Notes under the pieces: model-generated
Told to the model about the DNA's origin: nothing
The model's database searches: none
The model's input: the letters and a program-made list of their open reading frames with translations, nothing else
Program-made: the position numbers and the translations under genes
Part shown: positions 10,616 through 24,078 of the stretch, in pieces
Layout of the letters: every line of letters starts with the position of its first letter
Numbering within the stretch: position 1 is the stretch's first letter
Assembly (NCBI GenBank): GCA_947311845.1
Contig: CAMZMU010000111.1
Coordinates: 23,163,023 to 23,227,022, forward strand
Length of the DNA: 64,000 bases
From: Poa pratensis
Lineage: Eukaryota > Streptophyta > Magnoliopsida > Poales > Poaceae
Direction: 5' to 3'

Positions 10616-13255
10616 TGCATGCTTTGTGCCTAGCTAAAAGGCGTTAAAGAAAAGCGCTTATGGGAGGCAACCCATTTTATTTTTCTGCAATTTTTCTTTT
10701 ATTGAGTCAAGGAGTTGTTTACTTCTGTAGCAACTCCTTTGTATCTTTATTTTCTCGCATTGTTGTGCCAAGAGTAGCCTCTAATGTTAAGGATGCTTAA
10801 TTTTGATTGCTGCGCAGAAACAGATTTTTGCTGTTCACTGTACGAAATTCCTAAAATCACCAGATTGTTAAAAAATCTGAAATTTTTGTGCGTAATCTTT
10901 ATGAATGTCTGAATCTTTCATTAGTTCAAGTTTCGATCTGAGCGTCGTAAGTGCCTCGAAAAAATTCGTCTTTGCGGACTGTTCTGTTTTAGACAGATTA
11001 TGCCTTTTTATTTTGCATTCTCTCTTTTACTAGTGTTGAGTGAAATTCTTTTTTGGGTGGAAGAGCTTCACATAACATCAGTGGCTGTAGCTAATGTTTA
11101 AAGTAACAATCATATTGCGTCTTTATAGAACATGTGAGTTTTTGATTATGCACTAACCCTCTAATGAGATCTACTTTGAGTTTGGTGTGACGGAAGTTTT
11201 CAAGGGTCAAGAGAGAAGGATGATATAGGATCAAGAAGAGTGAAGAGCTTAAGCTTGGGGAGGCTCCCATGGATCTCCCCAGCATATTTCAAGAAGACTC
11301 AAGCGTCTAAGCTTGGGGATGCCCAAGGCATCCCTTCTTCATCGTCAAAATTATCAGGTCATCTCTAGTGAAACTATATTTTAATTCTTTCACATCATAT
11401 GTGCTTTTCTTGGAGCGTCTGTGTGCTTTTATTTTCAGTATTGCTTTTATTTTCAATAAAGCTTGACTGGACCCTAGCATTCTTGATTGGGAGAGAGACA
11501 CGCTCCGCTTTTTCATGAGAATACTCCTATTCTTCACTTATATTTGTTGAGTATTCATATCTAGCGCTGTTCAGCTTTTAGCTCTTGTTTTCATGTATCT
11601 CTTGTCAGAGCTATTAGCTTTCTTTTGTAGAAAGTACTCTCTTGCTTCACTTATATTTGTTTGGAGAGTTGATTAAATAAATTGATTGGTGTTTGGTTGG
11701 TTCAGAAAATGTTGCATGTGGTAATTGGTATAAGGAAAAACTTGCTTAATCTTGTAGATCACTAATGGATAACTTGATGCTTGTCAATTGTTTTGAGTTA
11801 ACAAGTAGATCATGATTAAATTGTGCATCACATGAGTTAAGCCTATTAGTGAAGAACTACCGTAAAGCTTGTTGAAAATTTGGTTTGCATCGGTGGTATC
11901 TCTAAGGTCTAGATATTTTCTAATAACAGGGTTTGGTTAACAAGGAAGACGGTATGAAGTCTTATAACGTTTGCAATATGTTTGTCATATAAAACTTGGT
12001 GTACGGGTTGATATTCTTGTTTGCTTACATAACCTTGCTAGCCTAAACTCTGTACTGAGAGGGAATGCTTCTCGTGCATCCAAATCCTTGAGCCAAAATC
12101 CATGCCATTTGTGTCCACCATAACTACCTATATGTGGTATTTCCTTGCCACTCCAAGTAAATTTTTCATGTGCTACCTTTAAATTATTCAAAATGTTATT
12201 ATTCCCTTTTTGTGTCAATGTTTACTAGCTCATGAGGAATTAGTGTGGTTATTCTTTATTCTATTGTCAATGGACTTTTACACCTGGACTAGTGGCATAT
12301 ACATCCGCTTATCCAATTTTGCAAAAAGAGCTGGCAACGGGGTGCCCAGTCCCAATTAATTACAACTTTAACCAATTAATTCTCTTCACACTTTTGCCCT
12401 GATTCATCAGTAAGCAATGACAAACAGTGAAATACCTGCATGTGTGTAAACCAAAGAGAAAGAGGGATGATCTGCCTTGCTGGTAGAAATAACGTCCTTC
12501 ATGGGAGCCGCTCTTAAAAGTCCGTTTGACAGGTAGAATACTGTTCTCACCCGCTACCATTCGTTGACAATTAACAAACACCTCTCAAAAATAGATACTC
12601 CTCCATGGTATGTGATTGATGGAAGGCACCCGAGGATTCGGTTAGCCATGGCTTGTGTTAGCAAGGTTGGGAGGAGTATCAAATATTTTATGCAATCTCT
12701 ATATGCTTTCAAAAACCTAAAAGCTCTAGCACATGATTTAATCCCTGCTTCCCTCTGCGAAGGGCCTTTCTTTTACTTTTATGTTGAGTCAGTTTTCCTA
12801 TTCTTCTGTCTTCCACAAGCAAACACTAGTGTCAATTTGTTACAACATGCGTTATATGCAACGTATTGGACTTGTTATACTACTTTGTGTTGACAATATC
12901 CATGAGATAAATATGTTGAAAGTTGAAGCAAATGCTGAAACTTAATTCTTCCTTTGTGTTGATTGAATACCTTTTTTAGAAACTATTGCTTTATGAGTTA
13001 ACACTTATGCAAAACTGTTTGATGCTTGTCTCGAAAGTACTATTCATGAAAACGTTTAGCTTGTGTGATTCATTGTTTACTCATTATCTATTTGATAGCA
13101 AATTATAGACCATTGACTTGGATCACTTCATTCATTTACATGTGCCTTGCAATATTATATGATCAAGATTATGATAGTAGCATGTCACCTCAAAAATTAT
13201 TTTGTTTTTATCGTTTACCTACTCGAGGACGAGCAGGAACTAAGCTTGGGGATGC
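10616..13255 (+). other. Non-coding 3' region of element 1
   Basis: It begins with a conserved stretch (ctagctaaaaggcgttaaag, then gggaggcaaccca) and contains ctaagcttggggatgcccaag near 11309 and again a similar purine-rich track before the 3' LTR. The whole region is shared with element 2 (37495-38490 plus 42598-44235). No sense ORF of a known domain is present. Short antisense ORFs at 11985-12218 and 12360-12581 are kept in element 2. The pol genes are missing rather than decayed here. Confidence 0.7.
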
Positions 13256-14810
13256 TGATACGTCTCAAACGTATCTATAATTTTTGATGTTCCATGCTTG
13301 TTTTATACCAATTGCTACATGTTTTGCATCTACTTTATATCACTTTTATACATTTTTTGGGACTAACCTATTAACAAGATGCCGAAGTGCCAGTTCCTGT
13401 TTTCTGCTGTTTTTGTATTCCAGAAAAGCTAGTCTGGAAATATTCTCGGAATTGGACGAAACTTCACGGGGGTCCTATTTTACCAGAACACACCTGACGG
13501 ACCAAAGGAGCAGAGGAGGGCCACGGGGCCCCACACGCCAGGGCGCGGCCCCCGGCGCCCTGGGTGGTGTGGGCCCCACGGGGGTCGCCAGCCGCCGCCC
13601 TTTCGCCTACTTATTCCCCCCGACGCGAAAACCCTAAGTACCTGAGCATATCCACGAAAAGTTCCAGAGACGCCGCCGCCGTCAACCCTAGCTCGGGAGG
13701 GTCCAGAACCTCTTCCCGGCACCCTGCCGGAGAGGGGAATCGTCACCGGAGGCTTCTACATCGCCATGCCTGCCTCCGAGTGATGCGTGAGTAGTTCATC
13801 CTTGGACTACGGGTCCATAGCAGTAGCTAGATGGTTGTCTCTCCATTTGTGCCATCATGTTTAGATCTTGTGAGCTGCCCTACATGATCAAGATCATATT
13901 ATTGTAATGCTACATGTTGTGTTTGCTGGGATCCGATGAATATTGAATATTATGTCAAGTTGATTATCAATCTATCCCTATGTTATTTAAGATCTTGCAT
14001 GCTTTCCGTTACTCGTAGATGCTTTGGCCAAGTAGATGCTTGTAACTCCAAGAGGAGTATTTATGCTAGATAGTGGGTTCATGCCTCCGTTAATCTGGGA
14101 CAGTGACAGAAAGTTCTAAGGTTATGGATGTGCTGTTGCCACTAGGGATAACCTAACGATGCTATGTCCACGGGCATATGTGTTTGTTTACATTACGCGC
14201 TTTACTTAATGCATTATCCGTTGCTTGCAACTTAATACCAACGGGGACTCGGATGACAACCCGGCGGTGGATTATTAGTCATAGACGCTGTTGGATAACG
14301 GTCTATGTATCTTGTCGTAATGCCCAATTAAATATCATAGTAATCATCATGCCATGTATATGCATTGTCATGCGCTCACTATTTGTCAATTGCCCAGCTG
14401 TAATTTGTTTACCCAACATGTTAGATATCTTTATGGAGAGACACCACTAGTGAACTGTGGACCCCGGTCCAATTCTTTACATTGATTAAACCACAAACTG
14501 CAAACTGTTCCTTTTTCATTCGCTGCAACTTAATACTCATTTTCCACACGAGACGTTTAATCCTTTGTTTTCAGCAAGCCGGTGAGATTGACAACCTCAC
14601 TGTTTCGTTGGGGCAAAGTACTTTGATTGTGTTGTGTGCAGGTCCACGTTGGTGATCGTGTTGCGCCGTGCGAGCCGCCAACAACCTTCTGAAGAATCGT
14701 TACTCCTACTGGTTCGATAAACCTTGGTTTCATACTGAGGGAAAACTTGCTGCTAGGCTACATCAAACCTTCCTCTTGGGTCTCCCAACGAGCAAGTACG
14801 TCTTGCATCA
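13256..14810 (+). repeat. 3' LTR of element 1
   Basis: A 1555-bp LTR, same ends as the 5' copy, followed by the target duplication GGGAG. It differs from the 5' LTR by scattered substitutions and short indels, including a short insertion (tgttgcgccgtgcgag) near 14659. Confidence 0.92.
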
Positions 14811-15559
14811 GGGAGCTCCCCCAGGCCTACACTAAGCTCCGCCAGTGGCGAGGTGGTGTTTCCATGAGATTGGACTTGGCGGCGTGCATTTTTTTGGATT
14901 TTCTAATTTTTAGTCGTCTGAGAATTAACTAAAGCTCAATGACCTTATTAACCATTGGAATCAATGCGACAAGATTTGCGTCTTTTATCAGTGTGTCATA
15001 CATTCATTGTGACTTATTTTTGTTGCTATGTCTCGTGGGATGCTGGTTGCTGCTTGCCATGAGCAACGTGAGCATAAAGTGTTATTTTGAACACTTCCAA
15101 AAAAAAGTTAAAGCCATCTAAAAACTGATGGCTGACAATCAATCTTTGGCGGCCATATTTGAGGTTAACCAATGTATAACAACATATCAAATATTTTATA
15201 TGTTTGCAGTTTCTTGCATATACACAATACAATAAGAATGTTACACTTGTTGATATTCCGAACATGCATAAGTAGATTCTGGTAGTAGCTAAATTTTATT
15301 CCAGAAAAAAGAACTATTTTTACCTATCTTTTCCCTCCTCCAATTCCGTTCCTCAGGTTACAAAAAAGTATCACTTAGTGAAGACATAGTTTGACCTAGC
15401 CATTCTAACATAGACCTGATGGTAGCGACACAATCTGAATTAGAGTCAAAAGCTTTGCAAAGTTGAATCACATAGACACACGACTCTCAAATGACCAAAG
15501 AGTTGAGGTAGCTTGTATACAAGACACTACTGGTAAAATGAAAGTGCATGCCAGTTTTA
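14811..15559. other. Intergenic, nothing recognised
   Basis: Starts with the target duplication and gctcccccaggcc, then AT-rich sequence with short ORFs only. No domain, RNA gene or clear repeat seen. Confidence 0.45.
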
Positions 15560-15955
15560 TGGTCATACATATGGCACATACATAAGTCATGACCGTTCCA
15601 CCAGCGATATCCTCCGCGCTCCCCTTCTTCAAGCCTACATGCCCGCTGAATTTTGGGTGCAAACTTACCTTCTTAATCACCAACCGTTGCGTGCAATCCA
15701 CTCCAGCACGCCACAATGTATGCTCTATGGCACCCCCCAACTATTCTCACCTGCGTACCTTAGAGTGCTTGTGCTATGTAACCATGTGTCCGTCCAAAAT
15801 ATGCATGTTGTTCCACCCCCCCCCCCCCCCCCCCCATGTCTCCTTGGACTCCCCCTCGAGCACAAGAGCTGCCACAACCTTAACCAGCAAACCCGAAAAG
15901 TCATTACTCCTCAGCACCCCCACCCCCACCCCACCCACCCCCGCACACAAGATCT
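15560..15955 (+). pseudogene. Ty1/copia integrase remnant
   Basis: Translated in three frames, pieces in order match the copia integrase C-terminal region: SALPFFKP / LLQAYMPAEFWVQTYLLNHQ, then STPQCMLYGTP, YSHLRTLECLCY, and CLLGLPLEHKSCHNLNQQTRK followed by VITPQHPH. As I remember copia proteins, these correspond to YWAEAL...LLN, STP, YSHLRVFGC and FLGY...HKGYRC. The piece has no LTRs nearby and is interrupted by a poly(C) run at 15816-15835. It is a small fossil. Confidence 0.7.
15816..15835 (+). repeat. Poly(C) run of 20
   Basis: Twenty C residues inside the copia remnant, between the CxCY-like and LGL-EHK pieces. It replaces codons that should be ordinary, so it arose by slippage after the element died. 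Further CCCCA repeats lie at 15917-15942. Confidence 0.85.
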
Positions 15956-16177
15956 TGTGTGTCTATATGCCATGGCCAACATCTAACTTATTGTTTACCA
16001 ACTAAGACCAAAGAGAGAAAGTAAACGTGGCCCACGCATATGTACATGGGAAAACTAGCAGGTGTTTGCGCAGCCACATTTGTTGCAATTATTTGTGCTA
16101 ACAAACTTAACTTAAGTGATTATTGTCTTTCTTTCATATATATATGACTAATCTTTACACCATATAAGCTTGTTTTT

Positions 16178-16660
16178 ATGGACGTGACGGTCCCGCCGAC
16201 AAGCGTCTAGTACTGGCTACGCTGGGAGGTGGCCGTTTGCTTCTTCTGCGTGGTGGCGTATTTGGGCACCTTCGTCTACCTTCTATGGCGGTACAAAGGC
16301 CCGCACGCCAACCACAAGGTTGGGCTAGCTGCGGGCCTGAGAGGCGCACACGGAGCCCGTGGTGATCAACAATGAGGAGGCATGGCAGCCTTGCCCCAAC
16401 ACCTACGACATGGGTGGCTACTTGGGTATAGGCTCATCATGCTTCCTCTTCTTCCTCATGCTCCAGTGGCGGAGCTTGGAACGAATGGACGGGGAGAAAA
16501 TGGCCAAATAGCACAGTTTCGGGAGAAAACGGACTAAAATGCACTGATTTTTAGCAAAAAAATTCTTAGGCTAGGGGGCGATGGCCCCCCTCCGCCTCTG
16601 TCATGCGCAACACTGTGATCATCTTGTGTGAGCGCACGATCCTGTACTACTATACGTAGT
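16178..16660 (+). pseudogene. Broken plant multi-pass membrane protein gene fragment
   Basis: From ATG 16178 the frame reads MDVTVPPTSV, stop, YWLRWEVAVCFFCVVAYL and then LLWRYKGPH. After a frame change come EAWQPCPNTYDMGGYLGIG and SCFLFFLM. Past an inserted MITE (16464-16600) come RNTVIILCERTILYYYT. Grass proteins of a family I know only as uncharacterised multi-pass membrane proteins have YWLRWQV, AWRPC.....P.WLL and YYTQWTF motifs in this order. An in-frame stop, a frame shift and the insertion make this a pseudogene. The rest of the gene is absent. Confidence 0.45.
16464..16600. mobile_element. hAT-type MITE, CAGTGGCGGAGC family
   Basis: 137 bp with inverted ends CAGTGGCGGAGCTTGG and, reversed, CAGAGGCGGAGGGGGGCC. 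Flanked by near-identical 8-bp sequences, TCATGCTC (16456-16463) and TCATGCGC (16601-16608), fitting the 8-bp target duplication of hAT elements. It splits the membrane-protein pseudogene. Related ends occur at 41817-41982, 53838-54547 and 57568-58091. Confidence 0.7.
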
Positions 16661-16966
16661 AAGCGGCCCTCTTTTTTTTACATATCTTTGTCTAGAAAAA
16701 GTGTACGAAAATTTTAACATATTCTCCAACAAAAATTAAGCAACAATTATGCTACTGCTTGTGCATCAGCGATACTATAACTTGCATAATGATATATCAC
16801 CCATTCTATATTGGCAGTTCAGCACATGCATCAGTACTACAACTTTTTATCTTTCTAAATAATAAGAACCCAAAGTTCCAATGTTATTACGAAAGGAAAT
16901 CTTCTAATGATGTATATTGTCAAAACGTGTGCACCATGTGACCATGTCCAACTCGGTATGATCTAA

Positions 16967-17802
16967 AAAAAAACTTCTAACTCGTGAAGCTCTCGCCAAA
17001 GGCGATTTAGGTCTAGCGGCCGTCGGCAGCCGCCACCATTTCCGCCTCCACCATAGGTCGGCTCCCCTTCCTCCAGCCGGCCTCGCCGGCGTCGGGAGGG
17101 GTGGGGAACCCGATTTATGAGTGGAGTTTTTGATAAAATTAGTGTTTTCAATAGTTTAGGTTAGAGTTTTGGTATTCATCTTCTTGATTAATGGAGATGA
17201 AATCGTCTACAATAAGTAATATTTGGCTCTTCGTTCGACGACGAGATCTCCTTCCCGGCGTCAAAGGTGGTGTTGGAAGATTATATTTGTCTAGGTTTGG
17301 TCCTTCAGATCTTTCAGATCTTGTTTCACCAGATTGATTTTGGATTTTTTCTCTTGGTTGTCGCGAGGAGGTTTTTCCTCGCAATATCTGTCCCGGCTGC
17401 TACGTCCTCGACAATGTTGATTCGTACTCTCGGCTCGCAGCGACGTCGACCAGGTTGCCCCGTTGTTTTTTCTCTGAAATACTGGTGTTGGTACTCTTGC
17501 CGATGTTGGTTGATTATTTCAATGACCGCATGCGTGCACGTAGTCTTGGCACTGCGGCTCAAAAAAATTATGGGAGAACCATCGTTAGTATTTACATGTT
17601 TGTGGTTTGCTATGTTTGTCGGTCTACAAATGCTTTCAGAAAAATACAGGATTGTGTCATGGAAGAAGAAAAAGTTTGAAGATCTCAAAGATTTGCTCGT
17701 TTCTATTAGACTTTATTTTGTAATTGCTGTAGTCAGCTCATGTATCTCTATCATGTACTGTTCCCCACTATAATATATCATGGTATTAATTGTAAAAAAA
17801 AA
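16967..17802 (+). mobile_element. Retroposon with poly(A) tail and 16-bp target duplication
   Basis: The sequence ACTCGGTATGATCTAA occurs at 16951-16966 and again at 17803-17818. Between them lie about 836 bp ending in a run of nine or more A. This is the mark of LINE-driven insertion on the plus strand. The 5' end is GC-rich (gccgccaccatttccgcctcc). The rest has no recognised domain; an ORF at 17267-17773 matches nothing I know. It may be a non-autonomous LINE derivative or a processed transcript. Confidence 0.75.
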
Positions 17803-18077
17803 ACTCGGTATGATCTAACTTCTCGCAGTTCACCGTGCAACAATTAGTATGAGTAGAAGATGTGTAAGCCACACTCGAGGGATACCATAATCCTACGTAC
17901 AGTCCTCAACACCCTGTCTAGAATACTACACATCTCTATCGTACTATCATTATCTTTGTTACACTGGTGAACAAACATGATCACATTTTATGGCCCAGAA
18001 ATAAGTATGTGGCAGCTACTCAGAATTCAGAAAGCAACTCGTTTGGGGAATTTCAACAAAATGCTAAATAAATAGTA

Positions 18078-18183
18078 CTACCTCCGATCCATATTAATGG
18101 GCACAACTTTGTCTAGATACACATGTATCTAGATACATGTGTATCTAGACAAAGTTGTGCCCACTAATATGGATTGGAGGAAG
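18078..18183. mobile_element. Stowaway MITE 1
   Basis: 106-bp near-perfect palindrome with ends CTACCTCCGATCCATATTA and its reverse, flanked by TA. It lies about 600 bp upstream of the VID27-like start codon. Confidence 0.9.
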
Positions 18184-18335
18184 TAATAAAATTATTACAA
18201 CATTTTGAATATTTAGAAATAGTTAGAACATTTATTGGACTATTACATGATTACAATGAAAATGGTAAAATTATAAGACGAGGAAATCCTAAACTAATTT
18301 TGATCCTCTTCTTCTTGACCCAAAAAAAGGTACTA

Positions 18336-18429
18336 CTCCCTCCGATCCATATTAGTGGGCACAACTTTGTCTAGATACACATGTGTGTATCTAGACAAAG
18401 TTGTGCCCACTAATATGGATCAGAGGGAG
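18336..18429. mobile_element. Stowaway MITE 2
   Basis: 94-bp palindrome, ends CTCCCTCCGATCCATATTA, flanked by TA. The arms are almost identical to Stowaway 1 next door; the pair differ mostly in the loop. It lies about 360 bp before the VID27-like start, in the probable promoter. Confidence 0.92.
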
Positions 18430-18791
18430 TACAATAAAATGTTTGCCTTCATTTTCTTGCGAAATGTTTTCGTTTTATAGCTACGCGCAGGGTTTGGATA
18501 TCTAACCAGTCGGCACGATCAATGGTTTAAAATTCGATTAAAATCCAAAATGTCCCCTTCACCCCTGAGGCGAAGCAACCGATGACACGCGTGGAGCGCG
18601 TCAGCGTTAGTCCCACGCACCGACCTCCCCCGTCCCCCACGTCTGATCCCACACGATCGGATCACCGTACATATACCCCGCCTTCTCCAGCGGCCTGATT
18701 GACTGATCACTTTCCTCTCTTCCCCCAATTCCCTTCCCGATCACCTCGCACCCCGAATTTCAATTCCCCTCGGCTCAGTGAACCCACCACC

Positions 18792-21768
<2,977 letters not shown>

Positions 21769-23590
21769 ATCTGACGTTTTTTTCTGTTCTGAATCGTAGT
21801 GTTAGATCTTGCAGGTTTCTGTGCAGCTTGATTATTTTCATCAGTTGGTTTGTTTACTAGTGTTGTGCACTTGCCTATTTATACCAGGGGAAGCTCATTG
21901 TTCCTTGAGTGTTGACAATGCTGTACTTGGTCCAGATTTAATGGCCTCTTTAGAAAGTTTGAGCGGCAACAGAATGCATGTTCGCCAGATATGTTGTTTG
22001 TGGTTGGAGTTTCTGTAAATTCAGCTGAATGCTATTACGGAGTACTTGATTCTCCCTTGGTATTTCATCTCAGTTCGTTGATTTATTCATATTGTTATTC
22101 TATTTTTTAGATGGAAAATGTGTACTTTCGAAGTTCAACGAGGGGGCAAGATCACTTCCGGCCAGGCCAAAACACCCTTGGTTGCATTGTGATTACTGAC
22201 GCAGTTGTTTCTGCTGAAAATCGTGCAACAACTCTTAACTCTATAACAAACTAATAATCTTGCACGTCTCCAACATTATTATGTTTACACATGAACTTCA
22301 AGAACCATACTCATAAATATACACTTTCATCCAGCATTATTATTAAAAGAAGAATCTATTACGAAATGTTCAAGTTTTAGAAATGAAATTTCGATGATAT
22401 ACTAGATAAATAATATTGAGAACATTACTCCCGACAACCAAAAATAATACATGGCTATCTAGGCATTTCTAGAATATCAAAACCTTGTGATTCTTTTGAA
22501 ATAGAATTTGCAAAGCAGACTGCAACCTTCGCACAGAAGAAACATCTCCATAGAACGTGTACAGTTTGTAACTGGGTTGTATGGAAGATTCAGCGTATCT
22601 AATCCAAAATACCAAGCATCACGAATCATAATTTGGAGATTCTTTTCTAAAGTACAAAACACGTGCAAACATACAAATGTATTGACAAAATGAGTAAAAA
22701 ATTCCTCGTTACTCATTACATGTGGTTTGAAGTCCAATTTTTTCATTAAAAGAAAGAATTTTTGAACTGTTGGTCGAAAGCTAAAAGATGTGAATACTTC
22801 GAAACGGTTTTGTCCAAGTCCGGTCCGGTATGCTGGAAAACTGTCTCTTCTACCACTTGGCACCTGACTAGTCGGCCCTAGTTGTCAGAAACAGTGTCAA
22901 ATTGGCTAGATTGCAAGATTTGGGTAATAAAAAATATTTAGCCCCAAACTTTTGGTTTTGTTATAGAAAATCATTTGGGGCGATTTTGTAAAACACCAGC
23001 CCCAATAGTAGTTGTGCTTTTGTGATATTTGCCGAATGTGAAAACTGTCATATGGACCAAAAAGGTATCCAGTGAGAGTCTGAATGTTCATCCTTGTTTC
23101 TGTAAAACTCATCCACAACCCTATTTTCTCATAAATTTTGAGACATACTAAGTACAACCCATTAATCTGGATAAGCGCACATATCTCTCGACCAGTTCTC
23201 TCCACTTTACCGACCCACACCAATCCTAATCTACCGCCTATAGGCATCGAAATGTCGTTTCCCCCTCCCCAACTCCTTTGCACCCTCACCTCCGCGGCCA
23301 ACCATCACTTTGCCAATACATAGCTATGAGGCTGCATGAGCTCGTGTGAGGTTAGATCATGATGTGCCTCTATGACACCATAGGCCTCCCAAGATGTCGC
23401 GCGGAGCCCCTGTAGGCATCTATGAATAACATGTCCACCTCCCAACACTTCTCATCAAGCTCTTCCAGTGACATTCACCACGATTTTGTATTTAGATACA
23501 AAATACTATCAACAATTAATAACCCTATTTAGATACAATATGGAAATATATTTCATAATGCACTTAATGATTATGCTTTTTAAATACATT
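21769..23590. other. VID27-like 3' UTR, then AT-rich intergenic
   Basis: The first few hundred bases are probably the 3' UTR. The remainder is AT-rich with no convincing gene. The minus-strand ORF at 22477-22863 (128 codons) has no recognisable domain and I do not count it as a gene. Confidence 0.45.
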
Positions 23591-23599
23591 GTAAATGCG

Positions 23600-23962
23600 G
23601 AAATTCACCCAGGTGCATATGCACCCGGTATTTGAAAAACATATTTTAAAATATCAAAAAAATCTAAAATAAAATTTCACGGATACATCTTCATATTTTA
23701 TATGTTCACAAAGTCAATTCACCAAAAACCGATATGTTTTGTGCCTTGTGTAAAAAAGACAAAAAAAAAATGTCGTGAAAAGCCTTATTTTAACACCAAT
23801 TTTTTTTCTTTTTTATACAAGCCACAAAATATGTCGGTTTTTTGTGAAACGGCTTTGTAAACACATAACTTGTTAAGATCTATGCACGAACATTTTTATT
23901 CAAATTTTTTGACATTTTAAAATATGTGCAAAATGCATTTTAAATAAAAGGTGCATATGCAT
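23600..23962. mobile_element. Foldback MITE, family B, copy 2
   Basis: Both ends carry AGGTGCATATGCA (left) and AAGGTGCATATGCATGCAG (right). Next to them lie mirrored inner stretches, aaaacatattttaaaatatc and its counterpart gacattttaaaatatgtgc. The centre has gtgccttgtgtaaaaaagac opposite tttatacaagccacaaaat. Related to 4425-4790. No coding capacity; the transcript would form a long hairpin. Confidence 0.55.
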
Positions 23963-24078
23963 GCAGCCAGAGACAAAACACCACTCCTACTTTTTCTATA
24001 ACCTTAATCAAACATTACAATGTTTGTCTTTAAACAAAGTTTATTGTGTAGGAACAGAAGGAGTACCAATTTATATTT

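Larger units (their letters stand above)
5172..14810 (+). mobile_element. Ty3/gypsy LTR retrotransposon, gag-protease only, with nested solo LTR
   Basis: A complete element: LTRs at 5172-6746 and 13256-14810, both starting TGATACGTCTC and ending TTGCATCA, with 5-bp target duplication GGGAG at 5167-5171 and 14811-14815. A primer binding site for tRNA-Asp follows the 5' LTR, and a purine-rich AAGCTTGGGGATGC precedes the 3' LTR. The interior encodes gag and an aspartic protease but no reverse transcriptase, RNase H or integrase, so it is non-autonomous. The Asp primer site and protease style fit the Athila-like branch. The LTR start recalls the Triticeae Sabrina group, a name I give from memory only. 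A solo LTR (7911-9479) interrupts gag. Confidence 0.9.

Noticed and set aside
17267..17773. 168-codon ORF in the poly(A) retroposon
   Set aside because: No recognised domain and no start context; hydrophobic stretches appear to come from T-rich sequence.
22477..22863. 128-codon minus-strand ORF after the VID27-like gene
   Set aside because: Composition fits AT-rich repeat DNA and no domain or homologous motif is visible.
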